Positions 1-8,028 of a stretch of DNA of 23,042 nt are shown one piece after another. A model generated the notes under the pieces. It searched no databases. It was not told where the DNA came from and saw only the letters and a list, made by a program, of their open reading frames with translations. This DNA comes from JBAZKK01 sp964456925 (GTDB lineage Bacteria; Omnitrophota; Gorgyraeia; Gygaellales; Profunditerraquicolaceae), in NCBI GenBank assembly GCA_964456925.1, contig CAYWCX010000015.1, positions 1 through 23,042 on the forward strand. The letters run 5' to 3'. A program made the position numbers and the translations under genes. Position 1 is the first letter of the stretch. The number at the start of each line of letters is the position of its first letter.

Positions 1-15
1 TTACTAAACATTAAA

Positions 16-1446
16 ATGTATGAAGCGGTTATAGGATTAGAGGTACACCTGCACTTGGCGACCCGCAGCAAGGCCTTTTGCAGCTGTTCGACGGAGTTCG
101 GCAACGAGCCTAACTCCCAGGTCTGTCCGGTCTGCCTTGGTTTTCCGGGTTCGCTTCCGGTCCTGAACCGCACTGCCCTGGATTACGCCGTTAAGGTAGG
201 CCTGGCTTTAAATTGCGGCATCCAGGAGCATACCAAGTTCGACCGCAAAAATTATTTTTATCCCGACCTGCCCAAGAACTATCAGATTTCCCAGTATGAC
301 CTGCCTTTAGCCCGCAACGGTTTTTTGGATATTACTTTGAAAGATAAGATTAAACGTATCGGCATCAGGCGCGTGCATCTGGAGGAAGACGCAGGCAAGC
401 TTATCCACCGCGAGAATTCCAGCGTCGTAGATTTTAACCGCACCGGGATACCTTTGCTGGAGATAGTCAGCGAGCCGGATATCAATTCCGCGGAAGAGGC
501 GCATACTTATTTAACCGAACTTAAAAGTATATTAGAGTATCTGGAGGTTTCGGATTGCGATATGGAGAAGGGTTCCCTGCGCTGCGACGCCAATATTTCT
601 TTGCGCAGAAGAGGAGCCAAAGAGCTCGGCACCAAGATTGAACTTAAGAATATGAACTCCTTTAAGGCGGTAAAAGACGCCCTAAGTTTTGAGGTCAGGC
701 GCCAGGGCGCATTATTAGAAGCAGGGGAAGTGCTGGTTCAGGAAACGCGGCTCTGGGACGAAAAGAAGGGCGAGACCGCCTCAATGCGCAGCAAAGAAGA
801 AGCCCAGGACTACCGTTATTTCCCCGACCCCGACCTGCCGCTGTTCGTGATTAGTAAAGAGAAGATCGAAGAAATTAAGAGGAGCATCCCGGAACTGCCC
901 GCAAAGAAATTAGAGCGTTTTATGAAAGACTACGGATTATCCCGGTACGATGCCAAAATCCTGGTCGCCTCCAAGAAAGATGCCGAGTTCGCGGGGCGAG
1001 TTCTTGACAACTGTCCGGCTAAATATAAAAAAACCATGGTTAATTTTTTGAATGGGCCGGTGCGCTCTGAAATAAATAACAGGAATTCCGCCCTGGGGGC
1101 GCTGGGCATAACTGCCGGCGATTTAATAGAGCTGGTGCGTTATTGGGCAGACGGCGAGATTTCCAACCTCGCTGCCAGCGCAGTATTAACCGAGATGATA
1201 GACAGCGGCAAAAGCGCCGGGGCCATTATTACCGAAAAAAACCTGATTCAGATTTCCGATACTACGGCGCTCAACGTCCAGGTCGAGGCAGTCATTAAGG
1301 AAAACTCCAAGTCTGCGCAGGATTATCGCCTGGGTAAGAGCAGCGCCCTGATGTTTTTGGTAGGTCAGGTGATGAAGAAGACCGGCGGTAAAGCCAATCC
1401 CAAGGTAGTGCAGGAAATCCTGAAGGAGAAACTTAAAAATGGCTAA
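16..1446 (+). CDS. gatB: Asp-tRNA(Asn)/Glu-tRNA(Gln) amidotransferase subunit B
   Basis: GatB is the kinase/transamidation subunit of GatCAB, which converts misacylated Glu-tRNA(Gln) or Asp-tRNA(Asn) to the amide form in the cytoplasm. The 476-residue protein is full length. It starts with the family signature YEAVIGLEVHLHL, has the zinc-type cysteines CSCS and CPVC near residues 22-40, the FDRKNYFYPDLPKNYQISQ block near 75-93, and the C-terminal tail domain ending in NPKVVQEILKEKLK, which binds tRNA. The ATG lies only 15 bases from the window edge with no visible Shine-Dalgarno sequence, so it is probably coupled to an upstream gene, plausibly gatA. Its 3' end overlaps the next gene by 8 bases. 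Confidence is high from sequence recognition. Confidence 0.97.
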   Translation: MYEAVIGLEVHLHLATRSKAFCSCSTEFGNEPNSQVCPVCLGFPGSLPVLNRTALDYAVKVGLALNCGIQEHTKFDRKNYFYPDLPKNYQISQYDLPLARNGFLDITLKDKIKRIGIRRVHLEEDAGKLIHRENSSVVDFNRTGIPLLEIVSEPDINSAEEAHTYLTELKSILEYLEVSDCDMEKGSLRCDANISLRRRGAKELGTKIELKNMNSFKAVKDALSFEVRRQGALLEAGEVLVQETRLWDEKKGETASMRSKEEAQDYRYFPDPDLPLFVISKEKIEEIKRSIPELPAKKLERFMKDYGLSRYDAKILVASKKDAEFAGRVLDNCPAKYKKTMVNFLNGPVRSEINNRNSALGALGITAGDLIELVRYWADGEISNLAASAVLTEMIDSGKSAGAIITEKNLIQISDTTALNVQVEAVIKENSKSAQDYRLGKSSALMFLVGQVMKKTGGKANPKVVQEILKEKLKNG

Positions 1447-2719
1447 AAGGGTTGCGCTGGGTTTAGCCTTGTGTCTGGTTATCGCTCTGACCGCCCAGGC
1501 GGCAATCTCGGCGATAGACAGCAAGAAAAAAGCCGAGCTCTATAAACAGGTGGAATTATTTTCGGATTCCCTGGCAATCGTGGAGACGGAATACGTAGAT
1601 GAGCCCGAGCCGCGCAACCTCATTTACGGCGCCTTAAAAGGCATGATTTCTTCGCTTGACCCCCACAGCCAGTTCCTTGACCCCGATAGTTACAACGAAC
1701 TTAAAATTGATACCGAAGGCAAGTTCGGCGGCATCGGAATCGAGATTACCATTAAGGACGGGATTTTAACCGTGGTCACCCCCATTGATGATACCCCGGC
1801 CTGGAAGGCAGGATTAAAATCCGGCGACGGCATTGTAAAGATTAACGACGAGTTGACCCGCGATATGACCCTTACCGAGGCGGTAAGAAGGTTAAGGGGC
1901 AAGCCCGGCGAAGTGGTTAACATTACGGTCCTGCGGGATTCCGAAAAGAAGCTTCTGGAATTTAAGATTGTGCGCGCCATCATCAAGATTAAAGATATCA
2001 AGGAAGCGCGGATACTGCAGGACCGCATCGGCTATATCCGGCTGGTGGAGTTCCGCGAGAACACCCCGCAGGACATGGATATTGCGATGGGGAAACTCAA
2101 AAAAGAAGGGATGAACGCCCTGATTTTGGACTTGCGTAATAATCCGGGCGGGCTCCTGGATATCGCGGTAAGGGTGGCGGAGAAGTTTATCGAAAAGGGC
2201 AATCTCATCATCTCTACCAAAGGCCGCAAGCCTTCTTCGGATATGAAATTTATTTCGCGCTGCAAAGAGCCCATCCTGGATTTGCCTATGGCGGTATTGA
2301 TTAATGAAGGTTCGGCCTCGGGAAGCGAAATCGTAGCGGCAGCGCTGAAGGATTATAAGCGGGCAATAGTCCTGGGTACGAAGTCTTTCGGCAAAGGGTC
2401 GGTCCAGACGCTCATTCCCTTATCGGACGGTTCGGCACTGCGTCTGACCACTGCGCGTTATTTTACCCCGTCGGGAAAAGAGATTCACAATAAAGGGGTG
2501 GAGCCGGATATCGTAGTGGAGAATCCCAAGCCCGAGACCGAAGGCGCGGGCGGCGAGGCAGCCAAAGACAATAAAGCAGCCGAGGCACTTGAGAAGCCCG
2601 AGAAGCCGCTACAAAAAGAAAAGTTTGATTATAAATCCGACAACCAGATTATGCGCGCGATTGATATTTTAAAGGCAGTAAGGCACTACAAGAAAGATTC
2701 CCAGGAAGCCGCGTCTTAG
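1439..2719 (+). CDS. ctpA: S41 family C-terminal processing peptidase
   Basis: A periplasmic serine protease of the CtpA/Prc type, which trims or degrades proteins from the C-terminus. The N-terminus has a basic start followed by a hydrophobic signal segment (about residues 5-25). The DPHSQFLDP block (near 74-82) and a PDZ domain (about 90-175, with FGGIGIEI and GDGIVKIND) follow, then the peptidase core. The catalytic dyad is visible: Ser294 in the GSASGSEI block and Lys319 in SFGKGSVQ, 25 residues apart as in Prc Ser430/Lys455. The C-terminal tail after about residue 360 is rich in Glu, Lys and Pro and probably disordered. The start overlaps gatB by 8 bases, which implies translational coupling. 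The exact subfamily name is less sure than the family. Confidence 0.93.
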   Translation: MAKRVALGLALCLVIALTAQAAISAIDSKKKAELYKQVELFSDSLAIVETEYVDEPEPRNLIYGALKGMISSLDPHSQFLDPDSYNELKIDTEGKFGGIGIEITIKDGILTVVTPIDDTPAWKAGLKSGDGIVKINDELTRDMTLTEAVRRLRGKPGEVVNITVLRDSEKKLLEFKIVRAIIKIKDIKEARILQDRIGYIRLVEFRENTPQDMDIAMGKLKKEGMNALILDLRNNPGGLLDIAVRVAEKFIEKGNLIISTKGRKPSSDMKFISRCKEPILDLPMAVLINEGSASGSEIVAAALKDYKRAIVLGTKSFGKGSVQTLIPLSDGSALRLTTARYFTPSGKEIHNKGVEPDIVVENPKPETEGAGGEAAKDNKAAEALEKPEKPLQKEKFDYKSDNQIMRAIDILKAVRHYKKDSQEAAS

Positions 2720-2734
2720 TTCCGTTTTACAATC

Positions 2735-3526
2735 ATGAAGAGATATAAAATCATTATTCTAATCCTCGCTGTCGCCTTGACCCTGGAGAGCATATTTTTA
2801 ATATGCCTGTGGCTCAGGCGGCCGAAAAAAGTCACTCCGCCGCCGCTCGCCGTCGTCGCCCCGGCAGTAAAGGCGAGAATCGCCATTGTGATTGACGACT
2901 GGGGTTATAATATGCGTAACTTCGCAGTCATGGATAAGATAAAATATCCGCTTACCGTATCAATCCTGCCGAACCTGCATTATTCAACGCTGGCAGCCCG
3001 GGAGCTTAGCCGCCGCGGGTTTGAGGTAATCTTACACCTGCCTATGGAGCCGCGCGAGGAATACCGTCTTGAAAGGAACACCATACTTACTTCCCTGGAT
3101 GAGCAGGAAGTCTTCAGGATTATTGATGCAGACCTAAAGAGCATTCCGGCGGCGAAGGGGGTATCCAACCATATGGGTTCGCGCGCTACCGAAGACGCCC
3201 GGACTATGAGGATAATATTCAGGGAATTGAAGAAGAGGCATCTTTATTTTCTGGATAGCCTTGTCTCCGGCAGTTCCGTCTGCCGCGAACTCGCCGGGCA
3301 GATGCGCATTGATTTTGCCGCCAGGGACGTCTTCCTTGATAACGAGGATGAACCCGGTTACATCAGGGCGCAAATCAACCAGTTAAAAAACCAGGCAAGG
3401 TCGCGCGGTTATGCCGTCGGCATCGGGCACGACCGCAAGAATACCCTCGAGGTTTTACAGGAAGAGATGCCCCGCCTGGCAAGAGAAGGTTACCGTTTCG
3501 TTTTTGTTTCGGAGGTGGTGCGCTGA
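2735..3526 (+). CDS. Divergent polysaccharide deacetylase family protein (YibQ-like)
   Basis: A 263-residue protein with one N-terminal membrane segment (about residues 5-27), a proline-rich linker, then a divergent polysaccharide deacetylase fold facing the periplasm. Visible family blocks are IAIVIDDWGYN (with the DD pair), LTVSILPN, GFEVILHLPMEP, SNHMGSRAT, YFLDSLVSG and a C-terminal GIGHDRKNTLE. The substrate of this family is not established. It often sits beside a C-terminal processing protease and envelope genes, as here, where it follows the S41 peptidase by 15 bases. Its stop codon overlaps the tsaD start by one base. There is no strong ribosome-binding site, consistent with being an inner gene of an operon. 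Confidence 0.88.
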   Translation: MKRYKIIILILAVALTLESIFLICLWLRRPKKVTPPPLAVVAPAVKARIAIVIDDWGYNMRNFAVMDKIKYPLTVSILPNLHYSTLAARELSRRGFEVILHLPMEPREEYRLERNTILTSLDEQEVFRIIDADLKSIPAAKGVSNHMGSRATEDARTMRIIFRELKKRHLYFLDSLVSGSSVCRELAGQMRIDFAARDVFLDNEDEPGYIRAQINQLKNQARSRGYAVGIGHDRKNTLEVLQEEMPRLAREGYRFVFVSEVVR

Positions 3527-4497
3527 TGTATGCGCTGGGGATTGAGACTTCCTGCGATGAAACCTCGGCAGCAGTGGTTAAAGACGGCAGGAAAATCCTT
3601 TCCAATGTGGTTTCTTCCAGCATTTCTTTCCACCGGCAGTACGGCGGGGTTATCCCGGAGATTGCCTCGCGCATGCAGCTGGAGACCATTGCCGCGGTAA
3701 CAGACGCCGCATTTAAAAATGCGCAGGTAGGGTTAAAGGACATCGCGGTAATCGGCGTAACGGCCGCCCCCGGCTTATTAGGTTCGCTTTTGGTAGGCCT
3801 TTCTTTTACAAGGGCCTTAACCCTGACCAGCGGTATTCCCTTGCTGGAAGTTGACCACCTTTACAGTCATATTTATGCCGCATTTCTCGATAACGGCAAA
3901 ATTCCGCCTTTACCCTTTGTGGCTCTCGTAGTTTCCGGCGGACACACCAGTTTATTTTATGTCGCGGATTTCGATAAAATAAAGCCGTTAGGCCGGACCC
4001 AGGACGATGCCTGCGGCGAGGCCTTTGACAAAGTGGCTAAACTTTTAGGATTGGGTTATCCCGGCGGGCCGTTAATAGAAAAGATGGCCGCGAAAGGCAA
4101 CCCCCGGAGCATAAAATTCAACTGTTCGGGCACTGCGCAGCCGCTGGATTTCAGTTTTAGCGGAATCAAGACCGCAGTGATGTATTTAGTGCGGGATAGA
4201 AAATTAAGGCAGGAGGAAAAACAGGATATCGCCGCTTCTTTTCAGGAGGCAGTCTTTAGCGCACTGCTGGAAAAGGCGCTCTTGGCTTGCGAGATGAAAA
4301 AAATAAAAAGGCTGGTAGTTGCCGGCGGGGTAGCGGCCAACGGAAAACTGCGGGAAAAATTCAAGTCCGGCTCCAAAGAAAGAGGCATCGCTTGTTATTT
4401 TCCGGCTCCCTCGCTTTGCAGCGATAACGCGGCAATGGTGGCGGGCCTGGGTTATCAACTTTTTAAAAAAGGACAGAAAGGAGTGACATATGCTTAG
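3526..4497 (+). CDS. tsaD: tRNA N6-adenosine threonylcarbamoyltransferase TsaD
   Basis: TsaD transfers the threonylcarbamoyl group from threonylcarbamoyl-AMP to A37 of tRNAs reading ANN codons. The 323-residue protein is close to the usual length. It shows the ASKHA start GIETSCDETSAAVV, metal ligands His111 and His115 in DHLYSHIYA, the phosphate-binding VVSGGHTSLF block, the GEAFDKVAKLLGLGYPGGP signature and the C-terminal CSDNAAMVAG with the third metal ligand Asp. The second histidine motif reads HLYSH where HxxGH or HxEGH is more common; spacing is kept. It overlaps the deacetylase by one base and the following mgtC-like gene by 8 bases. Confidence 0.96.
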   Translation: MYALGIETSCDETSAAVVKDGRKILSNVVSSSISFHRQYGGVIPEIASRMQLETIAAVTDAAFKNAQVGLKDIAVIGVTAAPGLLGSLLVGLSFTRALTLTSGIPLLEVDHLYSHIYAAFLDNGKIPPLPFVALVVSGGHTSLFYVADFDKIKPLGRTQDDACGEAFDKVAKLLGLGYPGGPLIEKMAAKGNPRSIKFNCSGTAQPLDFSFSGIKTAVMYLVRDRKLRQEEKQDIAASFQEAVFSALLEKALLACEMKKIKRLVVAGGVAANGKLREKFKSGSKERGIACYFPAPSLCSDNAAMVAGLGYQLFKKGQKGVTYA

Positions 4498-4942
4498 CGA
4501 TAGCCAGATTATCATACGCCTGGTGTTATCGGTAATATTAAGCGGCCTCATCGGATTAGAGCGTCAGGTTCATCGCCGCACTGCGGGGTTGCGCACGCAC
4601 ATCCTGGTGAGTCTCGGCTCCTGCCTCATTATGTTGACATCGCTGTATATTTTTGATATATATAAAGATAAGGCCCCTTTGGACCCCGCGCGTATTGCAG
4701 CGGGGGTAGTTACCGGAATCGGTTTTTTGGGGGCCGGCACCATTATCAGGGAGAGGGAAGGGGTAAAAGGCTTGACTACCGCAGCCAGCCTCTGGGTGGT
4801 TGCGGGGATAGGCCTGGCGGCAGGGTGCGGTTTTTACAGCGCCTCGTTTTTTACGACTATCCTGGCCCTGGGCGTGCTTTTATTTTTAAGAAAATTGGAA
4901 GGCACGGCATTCGGTAAAGACGATGCCCGTTTGTCACGATAA
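4490..4942 (+). CDS. MgtC/SapB family membrane protein
   Basis: A 150-residue inner-membrane protein with about four hydrophobic helices (near 5-22, 36-55, 68-85 and 98-133). Family marks are SGLIGLERQVHRRTAGLRTH, LVSLGSCLIML, GIGFLGAGTIIRE and VKGLTTAASLWVVAGIGLA. It has only the membrane domain; the cytoplasmic ACT-like domain of longer MgtC proteins is absent. MgtC proteins are linked to magnesium-limited growth and to ATP synthase or phosphate control in pathogens, but the role of short versions like this one is not known. A good Shine-Dalgarno (GGAGTGA) lies inside the end of tsaD and supports the start despite the 8-base overlap. Confidence 0.9.
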   Translation: MLSDSQIIIRLVLSVILSGLIGLERQVHRRTAGLRTHILVSLGSCLIMLTSLYIFDIYKDKAPLDPARIAAGVVTGIGFLGAGTIIREREGVKGLTTAASLWVVAGIGLAAGCGFYSASFFTTILALGVLLFLRKLEGTAFGKDDARLSR

Positions 4943-4950
4943 GGAGGTGA
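4941..4950 (+). promoter_or_regulatory. Strong Shine-Dalgarno for the bactofilin gene
   Basis: AAGGAGGTGA, a near-perfect complement to the 16S rRNA 3' end, sits 6 bases before the ATG at 4957 and overlaps the mgtC-like stop codon. It is the strongest ribosome-binding site in the first third of the window and suggests that the bactofilin is made in larger amounts than its neighbours. Confidence 0.8.
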
Positions 4951-4956
4951 GGCAGG

Positions 4957-5460
4957 ATGGCTTTTAAGAGCAAAAAGGAAGAGAAGGTTCTGGATGTAGA
5001 CGCCTCGATGCAGGGTAATCTTACTTTCAAAGACCCGGTGCGCTTGCGTATCAACGGTAGGTTTGAGGGCAACCTTGATACCAAGGGGAGCCTGACGATC
5101 GGCGCTACCGCCGTGATTTACGGCGATATCACCGGAGACAACGTTATTATCGGAGGAAGGATTAAAGGCAAGGTCATCGCGCGCGAAATGCTTACGCTGT
5201 TGCCCAGCGCTATCGTAGAAGGCGACATATATCCCGCTAAATTGAATATTGCTGAAGGCGCAATCCTGGAAGGCAAGTGCGCGATGCTGCACGATTTTCT
5301 TAATGTCGAGGAACTTGCGCGTTATCTCGAGGTGGATTTGAAGTTCGTTATGGAACTGGCTAACAGCGGCAAGGTCCCTGCTTCGAAAGAAGGGGATAGC
5401 TGGAAATTTGAGCGCAAGGCAATAGACTCCTGGATTGCCTCAGGCAAAATATCTAAATAA
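4957..5460 (+). CDS. Bactofilin with C-terminal helix-turn-helix domain
   Basis: Residues about 12-108 form a bactofilin (polymer-forming beta-helix) domain: short repeats with alternating hydrophobic residues and glycines, such as GNLTFKDPVRLRINGRFEGN, LTIGATAVIYGDITG and GKVIAREMLTLLPSAIVEGD. Bactofilins self-assemble into nucleotide-independent filaments in the cytoplasm. Residues about 113-163 form a separate excisionase/MerR-like helix-turn-helix (FLNVEELARYLEVDLKFVMEL, GKVPASKEGDSWKF, AIDSWI), the type that reads DNA with a winged helix. The next gene carries a second copy of this HTH type. The fusion is seen directly; binding to DNA is inferred from the fold. It could instead use the HTH fold for protein contacts. 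Confidence 0.88.
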   Translation: MAFKSKKEEKVLDVDASMQGNLTFKDPVRLRINGRFEGNLDTKGSLTIGATAVIYGDITGDNVIIGGRIKGKVIAREMLTLLPSAIVEGDIYPAKLNIAEGAILEGKCAMLHDFLNVEELARYLEVDLKFVMELANSGKVPASKEGDSWKFERKAIDSWIASGKISK

Positions 5461-5466
5461 AATAAG

Positions 5467-5781
5467 GTGGCGGAAGAAAAACTTTTAACCGTACGCGAAG
5501 TGGCTATCATCCTGGGGGTTTCCGAAAAAGAGGTCATCAACCTTTCGGAAAGCGGGAAGCTGCCTACCTATAAGATTGCAGGAATATACTTCAGGTTCAA
5601 GCGCGAGGAGGTGGAGGAGTTTAAAAAGGACTTTCACCCTGCCAGCCATAAAGCCGGTATCGCGGGCAAAGAAGGCTTTCTTAAAGACAAGCTCGGCGAC
5701 TTTTTTTATTTTAACGATTTCTACATCTTTGCTATCCTTCTCATTATCGTACTGCTTATTATCATATTCCAGAAATACTAA
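5467..5781 (+). CDS. Tail-anchored excisionase-type helix-turn-helix protein
   Basis: A 104-residue protein starting with GTG six bases after the bactofilin stop. Residues 5-55 are an excisionase-family HTH (LLTVREVAIILGVSEKEV, SGKLPTYKIAGIYFRFKREE), similar in layout to the C-terminal domain of the preceding bactofilin. After a short polar linker there is a single hydrophobic helix at about 83-101 followed only by FQKY, so the protein looks tail-anchored with the HTH in the cytoplasm. There is no good Shine-Dalgarno, which suggests coupling to the bactofilin. The function is unknown; a membrane tether for DNA or for the bactofilin filament is a reasonable inference but unproven. Confidence 0.8.
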   Translation: MAEEKLLTVREVAIILGVSEKEVINLSESGKLPTYKIAGIYFRFKREEVEEFKKDFHPASHKAGIAGKEGFLKDKLGDFFYFNDFYIFAILLIIVLLIIIFQKY

Positions 5782-5788
5782 TATTTAG

Positions 5789-6457
5789 ATGGCTTATAAG
5801 TCAGAATTATGCCAGCGGGGTTTTGCCAATCTGGATCTTGAGCGCCAGGCGCGCCGGGGTTTTGCCGAGGCAGTCTATTGCCCCGGAAAGACGAAGGAAC
5901 AAATCAGAAAGATTGCCAGGGCACTGCTGAAGCATAAGCAGGATATTTTATTGACTAGGATAGATAAGGGTACCTATGCTTATCTTAAAAAGTCCCTGCC
6001 GGCTTTAAAATATAATCCGCTTGCCCGTATCGCTTACCTGGTGAAGAAGCCCAAAAGCCCGAAGCCCGGCGAAATAGCGGTGATATCTGCCGGCACTTCG
6101 GACCTGGCGGTAGCAGAAGAGGCGGCAGTGACCCTGGAAATAATGGGCAACCGGGTAAGGCGTATTTATGATGTCGGAGTTGCCGGCGTGCACCGCATTA
6201 TGGAGCGGATAGCTGAAATCAGAAAGGCGAAGGTAATTGTGGTAGTGGCAGGGATGGAAGGGGCATTGGCCAGCCTGGTGAGCGGCCTGGTAAGGTCGGC
6301 GGTGATTGCCGTGCCTACCAGTTGCGGTTACGGCGCAAACTTTGGAGGATTGTCTTCGTTACTAACCATGCTTAACTCCTGTTCGCCGGGAGTGGCAGTG
6401 GTAAATATTGACAATGGTTTTGGGGCGGGTTATCTCGCGAGTTTGATTAACAACTAG
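5789..6457 (+). CDS. larB: LarB-like nickel-pincer cofactor synthesis protein (NCAIR mutase-like)
   Basis: LarB carboxylates and hydrolyses nicotinic acid adenine dinucleotide to pyridinium-3,5-dicarboxylate mononucleotide, the first step to the nickel-pincer cofactor of lactate racemase. The 222-residue protein has the family N-terminus (FANLDLERQARRGFAEAVYC, KTKEQIRKIARALL) and a PurE-like C-terminal domain (IAVISAGTSDLAVAEEAAVT, VVVAGMEGALASLVSGLV, VPTSCGYGANFGGLSSLLTM, NIDNGFGAGY). No larC or larE is present in the window, so the pathway cannot be confirmed here. It ends 21 bases before acsC and follows the HTH gene by 7 bases. Its place beside nickel/corrinoid genes may be meaningful or chance. 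No Shine-Dalgarno is visible. Confidence 0.9.
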   Translation: MAYKSELCQRGFANLDLERQARRGFAEAVYCPGKTKEQIRKIARALLKHKQDILLTRIDKGTYAYLKKSLPALKYNPLARIAYLVKKPKSPKPGEIAVISAGTSDLAVAEEAAVTLEIMGNRVRRIYDVGVAGVHRIMERIAEIRKAKVIVVVAGMEGALASLVSGLVRSAVIAVPTSCGYGANFGGLSSLLTMLNSCSPGVAVVNIDNGFGAGYLASLINN

Positions 6458-6478
6458 GAAGAAAGGATTTTTACTGCA

Positions 6479-7807
6479 ATGGCGTTATCCGGTTTAGATA
6501 TTTATAAACTTTTACCGAAAACCAACTGCCGTGAATGCGGTTTTGTCACCTGTCTTGCCTTTGCGATGCAATTGGCGAAAAAAGCAGTCAGTATTGACAA
6601 GTGCCCTTATTTAAGCGAGGAGGCCAAAAAGATACTGGAGGCAGCCAGTCAACCGCCTATCCGTCTCGTCACCATCGGCGAGGGGGAAGACAAGCTCGAG
6701 GTAGGCAATGAAACCGTGCTTTTCAGGCACGAGGAGAAATTCCATCATCCCTGCGGAATCGGTTTCATTATCGAAGATAGCCCGCCTGATAAAGAGATTC
6801 TGGATAAGGTCTCTGAAATTAATAAGTTGCAGTTTGAACGCGTGGGCCAGCAGCTTAAGGTAAACCTGGTTGCCTTACGGCAAAACTCAAGCAAGGAAAG
6901 GTTTGTCCGGGCGCTGAATTTGATTGCGCCTAAAACTACCTTAGGCCTGGTTCTGATGAGCGATGATGTTCCGGCCTTACAACAAGCCTTAACTATAATC
7001 CGGGGAAGAAGGCCTCTTATCTATCGCGCTACGAAAAGCAACCTTGCTGAAGTCGCAAAATTAGCCAAGGAGTTCGGGGCAGCGCTGGTGGTTTCTGCCG
7101 ATAGCCTTGATGCGACGGCAGAGCTTGCCGCCGAATTAATGAAACAGGGGGTAGAGGATTTAATCCTGGATAGCGCAGGAGCAGATATTGCGGCTCAAAT
7201 CTGGGACCTGGTGCAGGTGCGGCGCCAGGCCTTGAAAAAATCTAACCGCAGTTTAGGTTATCCGGTCTTGACGGTAGTTGAGCGCAAAGACCCTTACGAG
7301 GAAGTAATCGCAGCCGCCACCTATATTACCAAATATGCGGGTATCGTCCTGATGAAAGGGGTACGGCGGGAGCAGGTTCTTCCGCTTTTGACCCTTCGCC
7401 AGAATATTTACACCGATCCCCAGAAGCCGCTGCAGATTGAGCCTAAACTTTACAGCATCGGGAGCGCCAACGAAAAGTCTCCGCTTTTGGTTACCACTAA
7501 TTTTTCCCTGACCTATTATACGGTGCTGGGAGAGGTGGAAGCGAGCAAAATCCCGAGTTTTATCTTAAGCGTGGATACCGAAGGGATGTCGGTATTGACG
7601 GCCTGGGCAGCGGAGAAGTTCACCGCGGATAAGATTGCGGATTTTCTAAACAAGTTCGCGGTAAAGGACAGCGTCAAGCATAACAGCCTGATTATACCCG
7701 GCTATGTCGCGGTGATAAGCGGAGAACTTGAGGAGAAATCCGGCTGGCGGGTTTACGTCGGCCCGAAAGAAGCGACAGGGATACCGTCGTTCTTAAAGAA
7801 CTTGTAA
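6479..7807 (+). CDS. acsC: Corrinoid iron-sulfur protein large subunit
   Basis: AcsC is the large subunit of the corrinoid iron-sulfur protein, which takes the methyl group from methyltetrahydrofolate and delivers it to acetyl-CoA synthase. The 442-residue length fits the family. The N-terminal [4Fe-4S] module is clear, with Cys17, Cys20, Cys25 and Cys42 (TNCRECGFVTC and DKCPYL). A TIM-barrel region (about 90-310) and a C-terminal cobalamin-binding region containing LLVTTNFSLTYYTVLGEVE, IPSFILSVDTEGMSVLTAWA and ending GIPSFLKNL follow. A short AGAAAGGA ribosome-binding site precedes the ATG. It leads a set with RACo, cooC, acsD and acsE, separated from RACo by a 221-base gap with inverted repeats. 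Confidence 0.96.
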   Translation: MALSGLDIYKLLPKTNCRECGFVTCLAFAMQLAKKAVSIDKCPYLSEEAKKILEAASQPPIRLVTIGEGEDKLEVGNETVLFRHEEKFHHPCGIGFIIEDSPPDKEILDKVSEINKLQFERVGQQLKVNLVALRQNSSKERFVRALNLIAPKTTLGLVLMSDDVPALQQALTIIRGRRPLIYRATKSNLAEVAKLAKEFGAALVVSADSLDATAELAAELMKQGVEDLILDSAGADIAAQIWDLVQVRRQALKKSNRSLGYPVLTVVERKDPYEEVIAAATYITKYAGIVLMKGVRREQVLPLLTLRQNIYTDPQKPLQIEPKLYSIGSANEKSPLLVTTNFSLTYYTVLGEVEASKIPSFILSVDTEGMSVLTAWAAEKFTADKIADFLNKFAVKDSVKHNSLIIPGYVAVISGELEEKSGWRVYVGPKEATGIPSFLKNL

Positions 7808-7851
7808 TTTGCGATAAATCAAATAGATTTATTAATGCTTGATTTTTAGGG

Positions 7852-8001
7852 GTGGCTTGGCTTGATTCGAGTGAGCATGTAGTTTATGCGAGCGGCCAGG
7901 GTTCACCCGCTAAATAGAGGTCGGTGAGAGCGAGCAGAAACTCCAAGCGAGTCCCGCCTCGGAGGGGCAGGACGAGCGGTGCTGCGAGAACAAGCCAAGA
8001 C
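7852..8001 (+). repeat. Intergenic inverted-repeat element between acsC and RACo
   Basis: This 221-base gap holds no gene I believe. Its ends carry a matching inverted repeat: TTGGCTTG at 7857-7864 and CAAGCCAA at 7991-7998. Inside are smaller palindromes: GGGT-TC-ACCC near 7898-7907 flanked by AGCG/CGCT, and GTCCCGCC/GGGCAGGAC near 7951-7973. The GC-rich GAGCGAGC/GCGAGCGG wording differs from the flanking genes. It may be a small mobile or dispersed repeat, or an RNA processing or attenuation site inside the operon. A second copy would need a genome search. Confidence 0.5.
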
Positions 8002-8028
8002 AAAACCCGTAAAATCGAGTATCAGGAG

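Noticed and set aside
5576..5788. 70-codon plus-strand ORF overlapping the tail-anchored HTH gene
   Set aside because: Out-of-frame shadow; the HTH and membrane-anchor reading in the other frame is coherent.
7816..7848. Possible terminator after acsC (AAATCAA...TTGATTTTT)
   Set aside because: The stem is 7 AT-only-rich pairs with a loop of 17 bases; too weak to call, and the acs genes continue in the same direction.
7924..8028. N-terminal extension of RACo from GTG 7924
   Set aside because: It is basic, low in hydrophobic residues and encoded by the inverted-repeat block; RACo homologues start near the ferredoxin domain.
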